Positions 12,101 to 21,600 of a DNA stretch of 64,000 nucleotides are shown here, in pieces. Both the position numbers and the translations under genes were made by a program. The notes under the pieces were generated by a model. That model ran no database searches. It saw only the letters and a list, made by a program, of their open reading frames with translations, and was not told the DNA's origin. Origin of the DNA: Pachydiplax longipennis (lineage: Eukaryota > Arthropoda > Insecta > Odonata > Libellulidae). The stretch covers positions 42,746,001 to 42,810,000 of the forward strand of contig JAVFKF010000019.1 of NCBI GenBank assembly GCA_036926295.1, in the 5' to 3' direction. Position 1 is the stretch's first letter. Every line of letters begins with the position of its first letter.

Positions 12101-15100
12101 TTTAAAAGAAGCTATGCTAATGAGATTGAGTACAGCTCAGATTGCCTCTGAAATATGAGATAAAGAGTTCTTCTTTAATTCTGTCATCATATAAATCTTT
12201 TGCTAATTTATGTCTGAAGAAGTTGATGGTAGTATAAAAAAAGAACAAATTTCATCCTTAACAAGGCAATCTGATCTGATATGAGATTTATATTAGATAG
12301 CATAAATTAGAAGGAGATCCAAATAACTAATGGCATAGAAAAAATACTTTATGATGCTAATAGTAGGAGATAAATCAACTGTTATAAAATAAAGAATAAA
12401 TAAAGCATCCTAAAAACTGCACAGAAAATAATTGTTTCTGATTAAAAATAAGGGACATCTGCTACTAAAAAATCTAAATACTGAGGTAAAGACAACTCTC
12501 TACCTAATAGAAAATTTTCTTCTTTCCTTCAAGGCTTACTAGCAACATCTTTTAATTTCCTTCTGCTCACTACCTACTGCTATACAATGAAATGGATAGC
12601 TAATGACATCCCACTAATGTTCTCGACAGGAAGTTCACCTAAAAGATGGAAATGCTCTCTACAATCTGAATGTTTTCCACCTAGCATTCCTTAGCTCCAC
12701 ACAGTTCCTAACAATGACCTAAACTCGTACACTTCTCTCATAAGACTCCTCTATTTAATTTTGACTGCATACTACCTGACACCTGTTTTGGTGGTAGTTA
12801 CAGATGATAAAGTCATTTATCATTAACAAAATTTAAATACGCAAGAAGATTAATGAATGAATCGCGGTACAAAAGTTGGGGAACCTAGTGCAACATCTGA
12901 AGATCACATATCATCTCATGTTTCTAAAGGAACTTTCACCTATCTGCTTTCTATAAACTTCTTGTAATTCAAACCATCACCTATCTTGAATTTTTATTCT
13001 AACTTCCCCTTTACCTTTTCTGTGCTATGTTTTCTGACTTGGAATTCTAAATTCTATCTCACACTTGGTATTTTTAGGAACTGGTGTTTTTGTCTCCTGA
13101 CGAATTTGAATGTATAATTCTTGCATTGTTATTGATTCTCCTTCGACTCTAATTACAAACCTGTTGTGAAATTATAGGAGGCTGAATTTGCAGCTGCGGA
13201 GGCTGCTGGGCTACAACAGTTACGTGCTTTGCAGGGGAGCCCATGCCTTGATAGCCTGGCTGGCACAAGATTGATGAGACCAGTTGGTGCGGAAATGGGT
13301 CAGCTCGAGTAGCACCTGTATATTGACGTGCCACTGACCTTCCATTATACAATTGATACTAGAATTGCAGAAAACAATAAAGTATATCAAACCATTTTTT
13401 TGAAACTGTTAGGCAGGGGTTATAAGGGAGAAAACAATCTTTTCCAAACAAATGAGCAAAGTATGACAAATAATGAGTATGCTAAGATTCTATGGGAGCA
13501 TCGACTTACCAAGCTATCATAGCCAGAGGGTCTCTCCCTCACCAGACGCTGAACTTGGTTTGTCAACTGATTGTTGAAGGTGAGGGTGACGTTTCCATTG
13601 GAACTTGGCACAAAATTGGTGACCAAAGGTCCTTGGGTACTTTGGTGATTGTTGTTGGAACTGTAACCATTACGTCTACAAACTTCCATCATTTGAACAC
13701 TAGCCTTCACATTATTACAATGAGCATAGTCCACCAAATGAGCTAAAGTGACAAAGGCATGATTCAAGGCTTCTCCTGGGGTTATTCTTCGCTCCTGTGG
13801 GAACAAATATTTCAAGTTGAAACAATATAATGTGATAAGCAATAGTGGCAATGAAGTAGGGTAAAAAAGGAGGTAAGACACGTTCTACCTGGTCCATGGT
13901 CAACATCCTCTTCAAAAGATCTATGAATTCTCTCCTGTCAGCTTTCTCAGCCAATAGTTCGCCTCCCTCCAGATCTGTAGGCACGTTCACTTGGCCGATG
14001 TCATCCAAACAGTTGAAAATGTACTTCCTTGCTTCTTTTGACTTGATACCCGTTTCTGCTTCATGCTCCTCAGGAGTCTGGAAAGAGTTGATTTTCATAA
14101 ATCTGTTATAGAGGAGGCAAAACACTACAGCTTCTCAGCAGAAAATACCATACCTTAAGTCTCCAGAAAGGATACGTGCTATCCATGTCTCTATAAAAGA
14201 ACTTTGTGGTCTTGGATGCATTGTTTAGCATGTGCTCAGTTGGTAATCCTTGAGTCTGGCTAATGTATCGTATCTGATCATATTCTGAGGACCCTGGATA
14301 AAGGGGCCAACCCAGAAAGAGTTCTGCTACAACACAACCTAAAGACCACATGTCAATGGCTTCACAAAATGGCAAACCTAGAAAATGAAAATACATACAT
14401 TAATAATGAAAAATTAATAATAAAATGAAAGGTAACTGAGAAATAATCAATAGAAATATGTAAAAAAGGGTTGCCGTACGCAATATATTTGTACTGCTTG
14501 GCTGAACAGGTATTGTAAAACTCAAAACATCATATTGTTGAAGCATTCTTTCTTGGTATTCTGATAGAATTAGGTAAAACAGCTTAAAAATTTTCATGCT
14601 CAACCATTATATCAAAAGAAAAAACCTCTTTTGCCTCTTCCAATGCATCTCTGATATCACACTACTTAGTTCTCAAATTTATAATGACAAATATACAAAA
14701 ATTTAGTTTAAAAGCAATAAACCAAGTATTTCTTAGAAATACTATGCAACAAATTTAGTTTTTCATTGTATTTCTAACATTTTAATTAAAAGACCTTGCA
14801 TGATTGAAAGGGAATCAAAAGGGGAAAATGTCAGTAGCTTACCAAGAATAATTTCAGGAGCGCGATAGTAACGACTTTGAAGATAAGTGTTACAGACAGC
14901 TTTGCTGACATGTGAAGCACTCCCAAAGTCAATAACTTTCACCCTATAAGGCTGCCTAACTGGGTCAACAAGCATAATGTTTTCAGGTTTCAAGTCTGCA
15001 TGAATCAGGCCTAATTGCTGCAAGAGACATTTGAAAATAAGACATTTTAATGAACGATTCCACTCTATGACTGACTGAGATACGAAACTATACTTACCTT

Positions 15101-18100
15101 CAACTTAAGAAGGGCTGTGAGCACCTGCTGTAGAATCGGACGGATATACTTAAGAGGAAGGGGGCTGAATTTATTCTGCTTAAGAAAATCATAAAGATTT
15201 TGCTCAAGCATTTCAAATACCAAACAAGTATGGTTTTTGTGCTGAAAGCACTCATATGCCCGTATAAAGTTGAATTCGTCTGCATTTTCCTGGCTTAGTC
15301 GTGACAATATGCTTACCTGAAAAAGTTAAACAAGTTAGAAAATGATATAATATACATAAGGATCAAGCAGATTTTAAAGGAAGTTTTGCAGATATAGAAT
15401 TCAAAATGAGAAAGATAACTGGGTTCACTTACTTCTATCTGTCCCTGCCGTGCATATGATGGATGATTTTTGAGGATTTTGATTGCCACAATTTCATTTG
15501 TGCCTTTTTTCCAGCATTTCACAACCTGCAAACGGAGACACGCCATTAATTAAAAGAAAGAAAAATAATCTAGATATCTAAAAACCAAATGAAAAAATTT
15601 ACTTTAGAGAAAGCATAGAATAGAATTGATAGTGAGTGATATAGGAAATGGACTTACTTGACCAAAGGTCCCTCTCCCCAGGAACTCCAAGACCTCATAC
15701 TGATTGGTCATGGAGTAGAGGACCTCATGTTGTACTAGTTGGTAGTCCCCATCTGCACTTGAGGAGCCCTGGGGAGGGGCTGCCGCAGCTTTGCTGTGGG
15801 ACGTCGTGGTGGCGGCAGTGTTTGCACCGGTGGTGGCAGCGACACCTGCAGCTGCTGCAGTGGTGGTGGTACCTCCTTGGCCTGAACTATGACCATTCCC
15901 CTCCGAGTCTTCTGATTTTCTCTACAGAATCAAGAAAAACAATTGCAGAAATACTATCCTCTGAGAGGCTACAAAAATAAAAAATACAGAGAACAATGAG
16001 ATTTGAAACAAACTTTCTGGTTTAGGAAGATTATGACCCACTATTGGAATGAAGAGAATTCTTTAAATGTTAGTAAACAAGATTGCTGATTAGATTTGCC
16101 TTATTAAGCTATTTAATAAAACCATCCAAGAGAGGGATGTTAGTATTAGATGGAGTCAACTCATTCTAATTTTTTACTTGTGTGATGAGACAAATTAGTT
16201 ACTGCCAATTTCAGCATTAACATCACTATCAAGTATCCATACTCATCAAAAACATAAAATCATTAAATAAGTTCAAAATTAATTTCTTACTGCCACATTG
16301 CATCGGTCAAACACGTGACATTCAACAATGGTCAAATCAAGACTGAAATCATAATTATCATAATACGTATTGTTCATGTGGAAAAACTTCACTCCCATAC
16401 ACAACACTTCAGACTCAAATAGGAATGCCCAATGATATAAACTTTGTAAAAGAAAATTGGAGGAGGCATTTTAACACTGTGACTTTACACATGGTCAAAT
16501 TTGGCAGTGCCACCATGTTGTTTTATTGTCACAAAAGAGACAGTCATGATCTTCACGTATATATAATCATTAAGTAGTTTCGATCCTTTCAGATCTTAAA
16601 CCTTAAAATACAATACATATTTTTTAATGCCATTCACACAAGTTTCATCATGAAATATTAGAAATTATCATTTTAATGCCTGGGCAAGGCATTATGTAAT
16701 TGTGCAGAGTAAAATTCTCATCTAAAAAACTTTCCCTGACTAACTTCTCAACTTCACAGAGGTCACACAAATAACACAAAAACAATAATGAATGATTGTG
16801 TTGAAACTAGAAAATCGATCTGACACACTACATGCTTCAAAATGAGGACTGATGTCACAGAAATATGAGACAATATAATGGAAAGTAATGGTTATATAAT
16901 TAAGTCTAGAAGAGGAAACAAAACTCAAGGACAATAAATGACAATTATGAAAAATTTTGATGAAATTGGTGAAAGGTGAAACAACCAGTTTTAATATACC
17001 GAAGAGAATAATTAATTAAAATAAATGATGATGAATTAACCAATTTTTTTGATTGAGAGACATTGTCTACAACCATGAGATAAAAATAAGAAACCTGGGT
17101 AAAAAGAAATTCTCTTTAAAGGGATGGAAGGAATTGAATAATGTGAATACAAGAACATCTGAAATGCCCGAGGGGAAACTCAACTTAAAAAATTAATGCT
17201 CTTTTGATGCATTAGACACTTTGCTGAGATGAATCTTCTCCAGGTATTAAAAATGATAAAGAAGAATTGACATGTGATGAATCAATTTCAGAGCAGACAG
17301 GAAAAGAATGCTGACTTATCAAAATATGCCTGATTTACCCTGAAATTACATGAATAAACTAAAACTGTCTTTCTCATAACAAACACAAGATAAAAAAGAA
17401 GAGTGTCAAACATCCACATGGGTAAGACTATGAAATTGAAAAGTAATTATATTAAGTACATTTACTAAGAAGTTGAATGAAATTAATTTCACATAAAATC
17501 AATCGAATCAACAGAAGCCTTGCAATTAAACTTGAAGTAATTCTGAAAATCAATTGGCTAAAGAAACCATAAAAAAGGAGAATAAATAGCAAGGATTTAT
17601 AGGACTTCAGTTACACAATTACAGATACAGAAAAGAAAATAAGACTTAAAAATTACCAAACAAAGAAAAAGGAAATGACATAACTAAAAATAAATGTACA
17701 TATAACCAAGCACCCTGAATGTGGAAGCAAAAACGTTGATGTTTTTGAATTAAATAAAGAGTTCACTACAATCTTTTTATTTTTATTCACAGAAAATTAA
17801 TATAACCACCCTAATTAAATCACAAATACCTGATTAGTTATGAGGGATACAGAGTTACCAGTAAAATTTAAAATAAAAAATTACTTATCTTTCTTCGATG
17901 GATATTATCCATAGATATCCTCTAAAAGATTCTAAAACTGAAATTCTTTCAGCATTAAATACATATAAATCTTGTTATACTATATGATGTTATATTTATG
18001 TTTCTTCCTAACAATGTCTGCTATATGATTCAACTAATCAAAGCTATACAAGTCTTGCAGCATATATATACTTTATATGAATCACATAAGTAGATGTGCA

Positions 18101-20565
18101 GCATTAACACTTAATTTATCAATTACTTGGAAACAGAGTTTTCTCTATTTATCATTACTTATTGACTAGAGATTGATTGATTTTGAGAAATTATCACAGT
18201 ATTTCACGATTGGGCGTATTTATAAGATTATAAAAAGAAGATTTATAAAATTTTTGTATTTTAATTTACCTCATGATGTAGGGTCAGATACACTGTAAAT
18301 ATTTTGGAGCCTACTCCTTCGCAGAGAAATTCCAGATGATGAATATGAGCAAATATTTGAGAACTTTGGTGAAATTACAATATATTGTATAATTTATTAT
18401 TACTTTAGCATAATTTACCATATGAAGAATTTTCTAAAATTCTTCGTTATTGTTCTAAGGAAAATTCCAAGAAAGAAACTGTTTCCTCAACATACTAGCA
18501 CTGAAGAATGAAAAAGTATACTAGCATAAAAAGGAACATACTTAGATAAGTAGTAAATGACATTTGGTAAATTCAATGAGGGGAATTTTCAAATTGTGTT
18601 GAGAATACTTTCAGCAGATAATAATATAAAGATTGCTTAGTGGCACAATAATATTGAAAAACTGAGCTGAAATTAATTTGCTGCATATGAGGGCAGAACA
18701 ATATGAACCTTTAATGAGATGTATACAAAGACAACTTCAAGTAACTTATATTATCATGAATATACTGTTATTTTGATGTATATTGTAAATATTATATTGA
18801 CACAACTCATACAAATTTGAGAGCTATGCTACTACCATTATCATTCAGATTTTTCTTTCAGTAAAAGTAAAAATGGCAAAAGTAATCATGATGTAAATGT
18901 AGTTTGTAGGCAAACTGATAGCTTAGAAACAGCAGATATATAAATCAAGAAAATTGTTATGTTGAACTCAAGAATAGCCGTATGAGCATCAGCATTTTTC
19001 ATTTTCAAATTATTAAAACTTGCATGGGTGTTTTAAGGATAGAAATCATATCTTTGACCACAATACAGATGTCAAAATTTTGTATGTATGAAAATATGAC
19101 ACCAATTCTATTTCCTAAGAGAAAAATTTTACTATGATTAATCATTTGGAGAACATAGCTAATTGCCTAGGAGCATTAAGACTTAGTAATTTCAGATTTC
19201 GCTGGACAGTTATAGGAAACAGGTGTGTGTGGTTGTTAGGAATCTTTAAATTTCCTTTTCCATAACATCAGGCACATATTTCACAGGTCCTTTAGAATGC
19301 AGGCAAAAAATTATGATAAATATTCTAATAGTTCAATGTTAATTGGTTTTTGAGGTAACAGATGGAAGATAAATTTGGATGCTATGGAACTATACTTGAA
19401 TTCTTAATGGCATTTATCTCATTAATGATGAACAAGAGAGCTACCAAAAACCCAATGATCTATAATCAAAACATAATTTCGGCAACTTTCCAAACCAATC
19501 ATTAAAATGCTATCCCTACTGTCATGATCTTCATAAAAAGTGTATGTTTTGAAAAGCAAATTAGATACAATAATTAGCCTAAAAGAAAGAATAGCAATCG
19601 CTGAGAATGGATTGACATGACATTCATTCCAAATTTCAAAGGGGAAACAAAGAGCTCTAAGTGAAGACAGACAGCATTAAAAAGCAAGCTGAAGATACCT
19701 TGAATTAACAATAAGAGGAGAAAAACAGGATCAAACAAGATGTAAGGCAACAATTTCATGTTTGAAACTAAGAAACAGAACTCTCATGGAGGCATTAAAA
19801 TGACATTCTGAAGATTTGTCAATCTCATGAAAGAGGCAAAGGTAAGCCGAATGAAGGAATGGAAAAGAAAGAGAAGGGTACACAATCTTATACTTTAGTA
19901 GAGGCTATGCACTTTGTGCATGATACACAATCTATAGTGCTTTGAACATTATTCAACCTCAAACTGATTATGATCAGTCAGACAACATTTTTATTGACAG
20001 AACTATTGCTGTGTTCCAACTGAAGATCATCAACCCTTTACCGATTTCGTAAAGCACATAGTAAGGCATGACAGTTGGCTAATTACACTAGCAATTGGAT
20101 TTTTTCAAACACCAAGTAACAAACACAAAACGTCTACCTCTCCCTATAAAAAATCAGTACACTGAAACATGTACGACTTCCCGAATTTCAATGAGTTAAC
20201 TGATAATCTTCCTTTGCACAGAAATTTTGTTTGAGAATCTACAGCTAAAACTCAGATTGGCTCAAAATTCAACTTACCTTCTGGCCACACCTCTGATATG
20301 TGTCTAAAAGTTTTATGGTGGAAGCCCGTATGTAATTCTGAGGCAGTCCCCCACTTGGGCTCTTGTGCTGAACATTATTCCTGTTGCTTCGGTGGATAGC
20401 AGTCTGACTCACACTTATGCTCGCTGGATTCAATGTATAAATATTAGTAGCGTCTGAATAGTCTTGTTGGAGATGCTCTAACTTGCGTTTCTTCTGATTA
20501 TGTTGCAACACCACCCCACTACTGCTTGTGCCAGAATGCTGGGATTGGATGAACATGTCATGCAT
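22..20565 (-). CDS. hipk: Homeodomain-interacting protein kinase (Hipk), multi-exon, 3' end beyond window
   Basis: This is a dual-specificity DYRK-related protein kinase of the nucleus. In animals HIPKs phosphorylate transcription factors and co-repressors and act in Wnt, Notch, Hippo and stress signalling (family knowledge). I joined 18 coding exons on the minus strand; the junctions through 5,786 all close in phase. About 1,280 residues are visible, similar to the roughly 1,200 of vertebrate HIPK1/2. The order is: basic N-terminal motif KKRKLE; kinase domain at about residues 171-499 with GRGTFGQ, VAIK, the family-typical HAD in IHADLKPEN, DFG, and activation loop TYLQSRYYRAPE; then a homeobox-interacting/regulatory tail, a SUMO-interacting motif VSVITISDSEDE, and His/Ser/Pro-rich C-terminal exons. 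The start is the ATG three bases into the 20,278-20,568 exon. The exact donor of the 2.4-2.9 kb exon is unresolved, and the final exon in view ends at a splice donor. Confidence 0.95.
188..617 (-). other. hipk intron
   Basis: AT-rich, GTATGG at the 5' side and a pyrimidine-rich stretch before GTAG at the 3' side. Nothing else recognised. Confidence 0.7.
618..798 (-). CDS. hipk: hipk C-terminal exon with His-basic-acidic motifs
   Basis: It encodes about 60 residues beginning MAPPPAAHARDIS after CAG; a second acceptor seven bases upstream (exon start 805) is possible but needs a different phase. It ends in phase 1 at GTATGG, giving GILS-GHKDY with the next exon. The motif His-(x)-Arg/Lys-Asp/Glu occurs four times (AHARDI, AHRDI, AHKRDI, GHREY). 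An overlapping alternative frame on the same strand is also open but has no family resemblance. Confidence 0.72.
799..2411 (-). other. hipk intron (or 3' UTR plus intron)
   Basis: About 1.6 kb of AT-rich sequence without coding signal. If the frame of the upstream exon is read through to its stop at 2,412, part of this stretch would be 3' UTR of an alternative transcript. No repeat recognised. Confidence 0.6.
2412..2940 (-). CDS. hipk: hipk exon: His/Ser/Pro-rich tail, downstream border uncertain
   Basis: The acceptor CTATACAG joins the AG left by the previous exon to give QPRHSPYENFG in frame. The exon encodes PPSPCLYC, KKRLLAKAQSE, and runs of His and Ser such as RHHHHHSS. The open frame runs to TAG at 2,412-2,414, so 2,412 is only the outer limit. 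Several phase-0 GT sites (for example after SSQDHH, and after TTAF) would join to the phase-0 acceptor of the next exon. Reading through to the stop would make a shorter alternative C-terminus. Confidence 0.8.
2941..5785 (-). other. hipk intron
   Basis: About 2.8 kb, strongly AT-rich and nearly free of CpG. Donor GTGAGT, acceptor CTATACAG. Only short chance ORFs; no repeat recognised. Confidence 0.85.
5786..6049 (-). CDS. hipk: hipk exon: NVIS-VTV block and SUMO acceptor site
   Basis: It encodes about residues 920-1007. LKQRKNVISCVTVADSDEE matches the vertebrate LKPRSNVISYVTVNDS block and resembles a second SUMO-interacting motif (hydrophobic run then acidic). Near the end EIKHEP fits the hydrophobic-K-x-E sumoylation consensus. 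Phase 2 at both ends; donor GTGAGT. Confidence 0.93.
6050..7726 (-). other. hipk intron
   Basis: About 1.7 kb, AT-rich, donor GTATAA, acceptor TTTTATAG. No gene or repeat recognised inside. Confidence 0.85.
7727..7843 (-). CDS. hipk: hipk Cys-rich 117-bp exon
   Basis: It encodes about 39 residues opening CKDKNCSACHGSEMG, with five cysteines of its own (including VSC and SNC) plus one formed across the upstream junction. Both flanking introns are phase 2 and the length is a multiple of three, so it is a symmetric exon. Skipping joins GK-C directly to TQPVSRGG. I do not recognise this cassette from vertebrate HIPKs. Acceptor TTTTGTAG, donor GTATAA (weak). Confidence 0.85.
7844..9245 (-). other. 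hipk intron
   Basis: About 1.4 kb, AT-rich; chance ORFs only, no similarity recognised. Confidence 0.85.
9246..9468 (-). CDS. hipk: hipk exon: SUMO-interacting motif
   Basis: It encodes about residues 806-880. The segment HDTPSPAVSVITISDSEDE matches the vertebrate PDTPSPPVSVITI block, the SUMO-interacting motif that directs HIPKs to nuclear bodies (family knowledge). The hydrophobic core lies near residues 864-869, followed by acidic residues. The exon ends in phase 2 at GTAAGT. Confidence 0.94.
9469..10160 (-). other. hipk intron carrying a repeat remnant
   Basis: About 0.7 kb. It contains the CCGGT/CTGATGA repeat remnant described at 9,691-9,740. An open reading stretch on the plus strand (9,787-10,068) shows no family resemblance and is taken as chance. 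Confidence 0.85.
9691..9740 (-). repeat. Dispersed-element remnant with hammerhead-like core
   Basis: On the minus strand this reads CCTGATGATGGCTATTG, then a short loop, AAACCGGTTGTG. The order CTGATGA, stem, (G)AAAC, CCGGT resembles the catalytic core of hammerhead motifs reported in Penelope-like and related elements. The GAAA box is degraded to TAAA and one stem is incomplete, so activity is unlikely. It shares the CCGGT-(T/A)-GTGT end with the fold-back element at 46.8 kb. Confidence 0.45.
10161..10410 (-). CDS. hipk: hipk exon: tail with second basic cluster
   Basis: It encodes about residues 723-805. VPQVYDSVV matches LPSQVYSLV of vertebrate HIPK1, and LSPVKKRVKEG is a good candidate nuclear localisation signal. 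The exon starts in phase 0 and ends in phase 1 (donor GTAATC). Reading on would give a stop within three codons, so this donor is required. Confidence 0.92.
10411..11195 (-). other. hipk intron
   Basis: About 0.8 kb; donor GTAAGT, acceptor TTACCAG. Nothing else recognised. Confidence 0.85.
11196..11357 (-). CDS. hipk: hipk exon: conserved WQQLP segment
   Basis: It encodes about residues 669-722, opening NAVQTSWPTNRQMT. The block VPPSWQQLP matches LPSTWQQLP of vertebrate HIPK1. It ends GTILQ in phase 0 at GTAAGT. Confidence 0.93.
11358..11784 (-). other. hipk intron
   Basis: 427 bp with a short imperfect run of GATG/GATA units near 11,405-11,450. No gene. Confidence 0.85.
11785..11853 (-). 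CDS. hipk: hipk 69-bp exon
   Basis: A short phase 0-0 exon encoding 23 residues, from VAAQQQYVPVSMVEQSG to RQMLLT. It is bordered by CCCTCAG and GTAAGT and fits the vertebrate region around TPQYAVPF and LVEQT. Being symmetric, it could be skipped without shifting the frame. Confidence 0.88.
11854..13160 (-). other. hipk intron
   Basis: About 1.3 kb, AT-rich, with a pyrimidine-rich stretch near 12,520-12,780 on the plus strand. No gene or repeat recognised. Confidence 0.85.
13161..13358 (-). CDS. hipk: hipk exon: homeobox-interacting region
   Basis: It encodes about residues 580-645, opening YQLYNGRSVARQYTG, then RADPFPHQL, a match to the QTDPFQQ segment of vertebrate HIPKs, and a Gln/Pro-rich end. 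A methionine call inside this exon is not needed because the frame opens through the acceptor. Phase 0 at both ends. Confidence 0.93.
13510..13794 (-). CDS. hipk: hipk exon: end of kinase domain and start of interaction region
   Basis: It encodes about residues 485-579. ERRITPGEALNHAFV closes the kinase domain at about residue 499. The rest includes VKASVQMMEVCRRNG and TLTFNNQLTNQV, which match the region just after the kinase that is conserved in vertebrate HIPKs. Phase 0 at both ends. Confidence 0.96.
13889..14077 (-). CDS. hipk: hipk kinase exon, CMGC-type insert
   Basis: It encodes about residues 422-484, TPEEHEAETGIKSKEARKY to ADRREFIDLLKRMLTMDQ. This is the HIPK-specific insert and the final helices of the C-lobe. 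Phase 0 at both ends; donor GTAGAA is slightly weak, but joining to ERRITP restores the conserved sequence exactly. Confidence 0.97.
14154..14377 (-). CDS. hipk: hipk kinase exon, C-lobe
   Basis: It encodes about residues 347-421, LPFCEAIDMWSLGCVVAELF through GWPLYPGSSEYDQIRYISQ to YPFWRLK. It completes the glycine codon started by the preceding exon and ends in phase 0 at GTATGG. It holds the DxWSxG motif of subdomain IX. Confidence 0.97.
14378..14842 (-). other. hipk intron within kinase domain
   Basis: 465 bp, AT-rich, donor GTAAGC and acceptor TTTTCTAG. Nothing else recognised. Confidence 0.9.
14843..15017 (-). CDS. hipk: hipk kinase exon with catalytic HAD, DFG and activation loop
   Basis: It encodes about residues 289-347. 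IHADLKPEN carries the catalytic aspartate (about 296) in the HAD form that marks HIPKs instead of HRD; VIDFG carries the metal-binding aspartate (about 318); TYLQSRYYRAPE contains the activation-loop tyrosine that HIPKs autophosphorylate. The exon ends in phase 1 (donor GTAAGC). Confidence 0.97.
15098..15316 (-). CDS. hipk: hipk kinase exon, N-lobe to hinge
   Basis: It encodes about residues 216-288, from VSILSRLSQENADEFNF through YECFQHKNHTCLVFEMLEQ, the hinge, to TALLKLK. The exon itself starts with GTAAGC, which looks like a donor, but the acceptor (TTTTTCAG) and the reading frame show it is coding. Phase 0 at both ends. Confidence 0.97.
15433..15525 (-). CDS. hipk: hipk kinase exon with the ATP lysine
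   Basis: A 93-bp exon encoding about residues 185-215, VVKCWKKGTNE followed by IVAIKILKNHPS and ARQGQIE. The lysine of VAIK (about residue 200) is the conserved ATP-anchoring lysine of kinase subdomain II. Phase 0 at both ends. Confidence 0.97.
15658..15921 (-). CDS. hipk: hipk exon: low-complexity linker and glycine loop
   Basis: It encodes about residues 97-184. It opens with RKSEDSEG, continues through a Thr/Ala/Gly-rich stretch, then enters the conserved block GDYQLVQHEVLYSMTNQYEV and ends in the ATP-binding loop GRGTFGQ. Phase 0 at both ends; donor GTAAGT. The Ala/Thr run is locally richer in GC than the rest of the gene and is likely variable between species. Confidence 0.96.
15922..20277 (-). 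other. Large first coding intron of hipk
   Basis: About 4.4 kb between the N-terminal exon and the glycine-loop exon. Donor GTAAGT, acceptor TCTGTAG. It is AT-rich with very few CpG. I searched it for extra hipk exons and for nested genes and saw none; the only ORFs are short and unlike any family I know. Confidence 0.85.
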
Positions 20566-20568
20566 TCC
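20278..20568 (-). CDS. hipk: hipk exon with start codon, N-terminal region
   Basis: It encodes residues 1-96. The exon opens after an acceptor (TTACAG) with GGA then ATG at 20,565, so the start codon lies three bases inside and at least one untranslated exon must lie upstream. Visible are a basic cluster KKRKLE, a plausible nuclear localisation signal matching the KKLKIE region of vertebrate HIPKs, and a C-terminal end LLDTYQRCGQK that mirrors the vertebrate LLEPYQKCGLK. It ends in phase 0 at a GTAAGT donor. An unseen upstream exon could in principle extend the protein, because GGA is in frame, but the ATG is the simplest start. Confidence 0.93.
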
Positions 20569-21600
20569 CTGTAAATTCCAAATTATGTCTACTGTTACAA
20601 AGGATACTTCAAAAACTACAACTACTTTCTACTCAAGCACAAAATCCTTACGGCCAATATATGAAAAAACAAGTTGCATTGAAATGATATTCCGACAATG
20701 GTTGTAGTATACAACTGGGATGACTAACTACTTAAATACCATAATGATGATCGACAGTAAAAAAATCCGCGAAAAAAATCGAAAATCCAGAAACAAACAA
20801 TTATAAAAGAATATAGCAAAAATGTTGATCATTCAGAATTTCGGCAATTTTTACGGGATACGCTCACAAATAGGATATTTTCGAATGTCAATTCACTCCC
20901 GTGACTTACACTGGGAAGGAAATATTGAACTCTATGTTGTTCAACGAAAACTGAAATTACGGAAAATCGGAATCTCGGTTCGGAATATCACTCATAACTT
21001 ATAAACCTCTAAACTAAGATCTTTTCCGAAGAATTCTAAGAAGCGAAATACGCACACTACAGCGACAGCCTGAAACGAACCTCTCCGTTACACAGCGGTG
21101 GATGCAGCAGAGACCGAGCCGTCGCCTAGGTGGCGAGATTCTCAATTCGCTCCTATCACATCACGACATCAATTACATACGCGGGCAGCCGAGATTTGTT
21201 TGATAACGATAAATTAAAACAACAATAATAAATTCTATTACGCTTCGAAGAATGTCTTACGAAAAAAGAGTAAGAAGAAACGAATCTGCTCACAAAAACA
21301 AGATAAGGAGAACACAAAAAACAGAAACATGAAAAAATGAAACGCACACACGAATACATTCGACTTCACCAAAATGCCGTCTTACTGTTTATTTCTCCGA
21401 AGCGAGAGTAAAGGTTTTTCCATATGAACGGTACAAAATTCCCAAAGTCCGACGAAAGAAATGCTGATACGGGTCTCGGAAAAGAAAGGTAGCTGAGCCC
21501 AGAAAGTGTACGAGCTGTAGATACCGAGCTTCTGCGGTGTTATGGTTCACATTTACGAAATAGCAACGTAAAGTAAACAAAATGGAACACAGCATATTTT
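20569..21600 (-). promoter_or_regulatory. Probable 5' leader and promoter region of hipk
   Basis: CpG dinucleotides become several times denser from about 20,760 onward than in the gene body. The region around 21,060-21,170 is locally GC-richer, and no coding frame of note is present. Since the first coding exon opens with an acceptor, an upstream noncoding exon must exist; this region is the nearest place for it and for the transcription start. No clear TATA box or Initiator could be assigned, so this is inference from composition and position. Confidence 0.4.
21386..21550 (-). other. Candidate noncoding leader exon of hipk
   Basis: On the minus strand a segment containing CTCTCGCTTCGGAG ends AATAAACA followed by a strong donor GTAAGA at 21,385-21,380. 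It would splice to the acceptor before the start-codon exon at 20,568, making an intron of about 0.8 kb. The upstream boundary given is arbitrary; other donors in the region cannot be excluded. Confidence 0.25.

Noticed and set aside
13715..14125. Separate small genes from unspliced frames in the kinase region
   Set aside because: They are hipk exons read on into introns; the kinase sequence is continuous only after splicing.
15922..20277. A nested gene or extra hipk exon in the 4.4-kb intron
   Set aside because: Only short ORFs without resemblance, no exon with both good borders and a matching phase, and the flanking exons already join to the conserved sequence RCGQK-RKSED.
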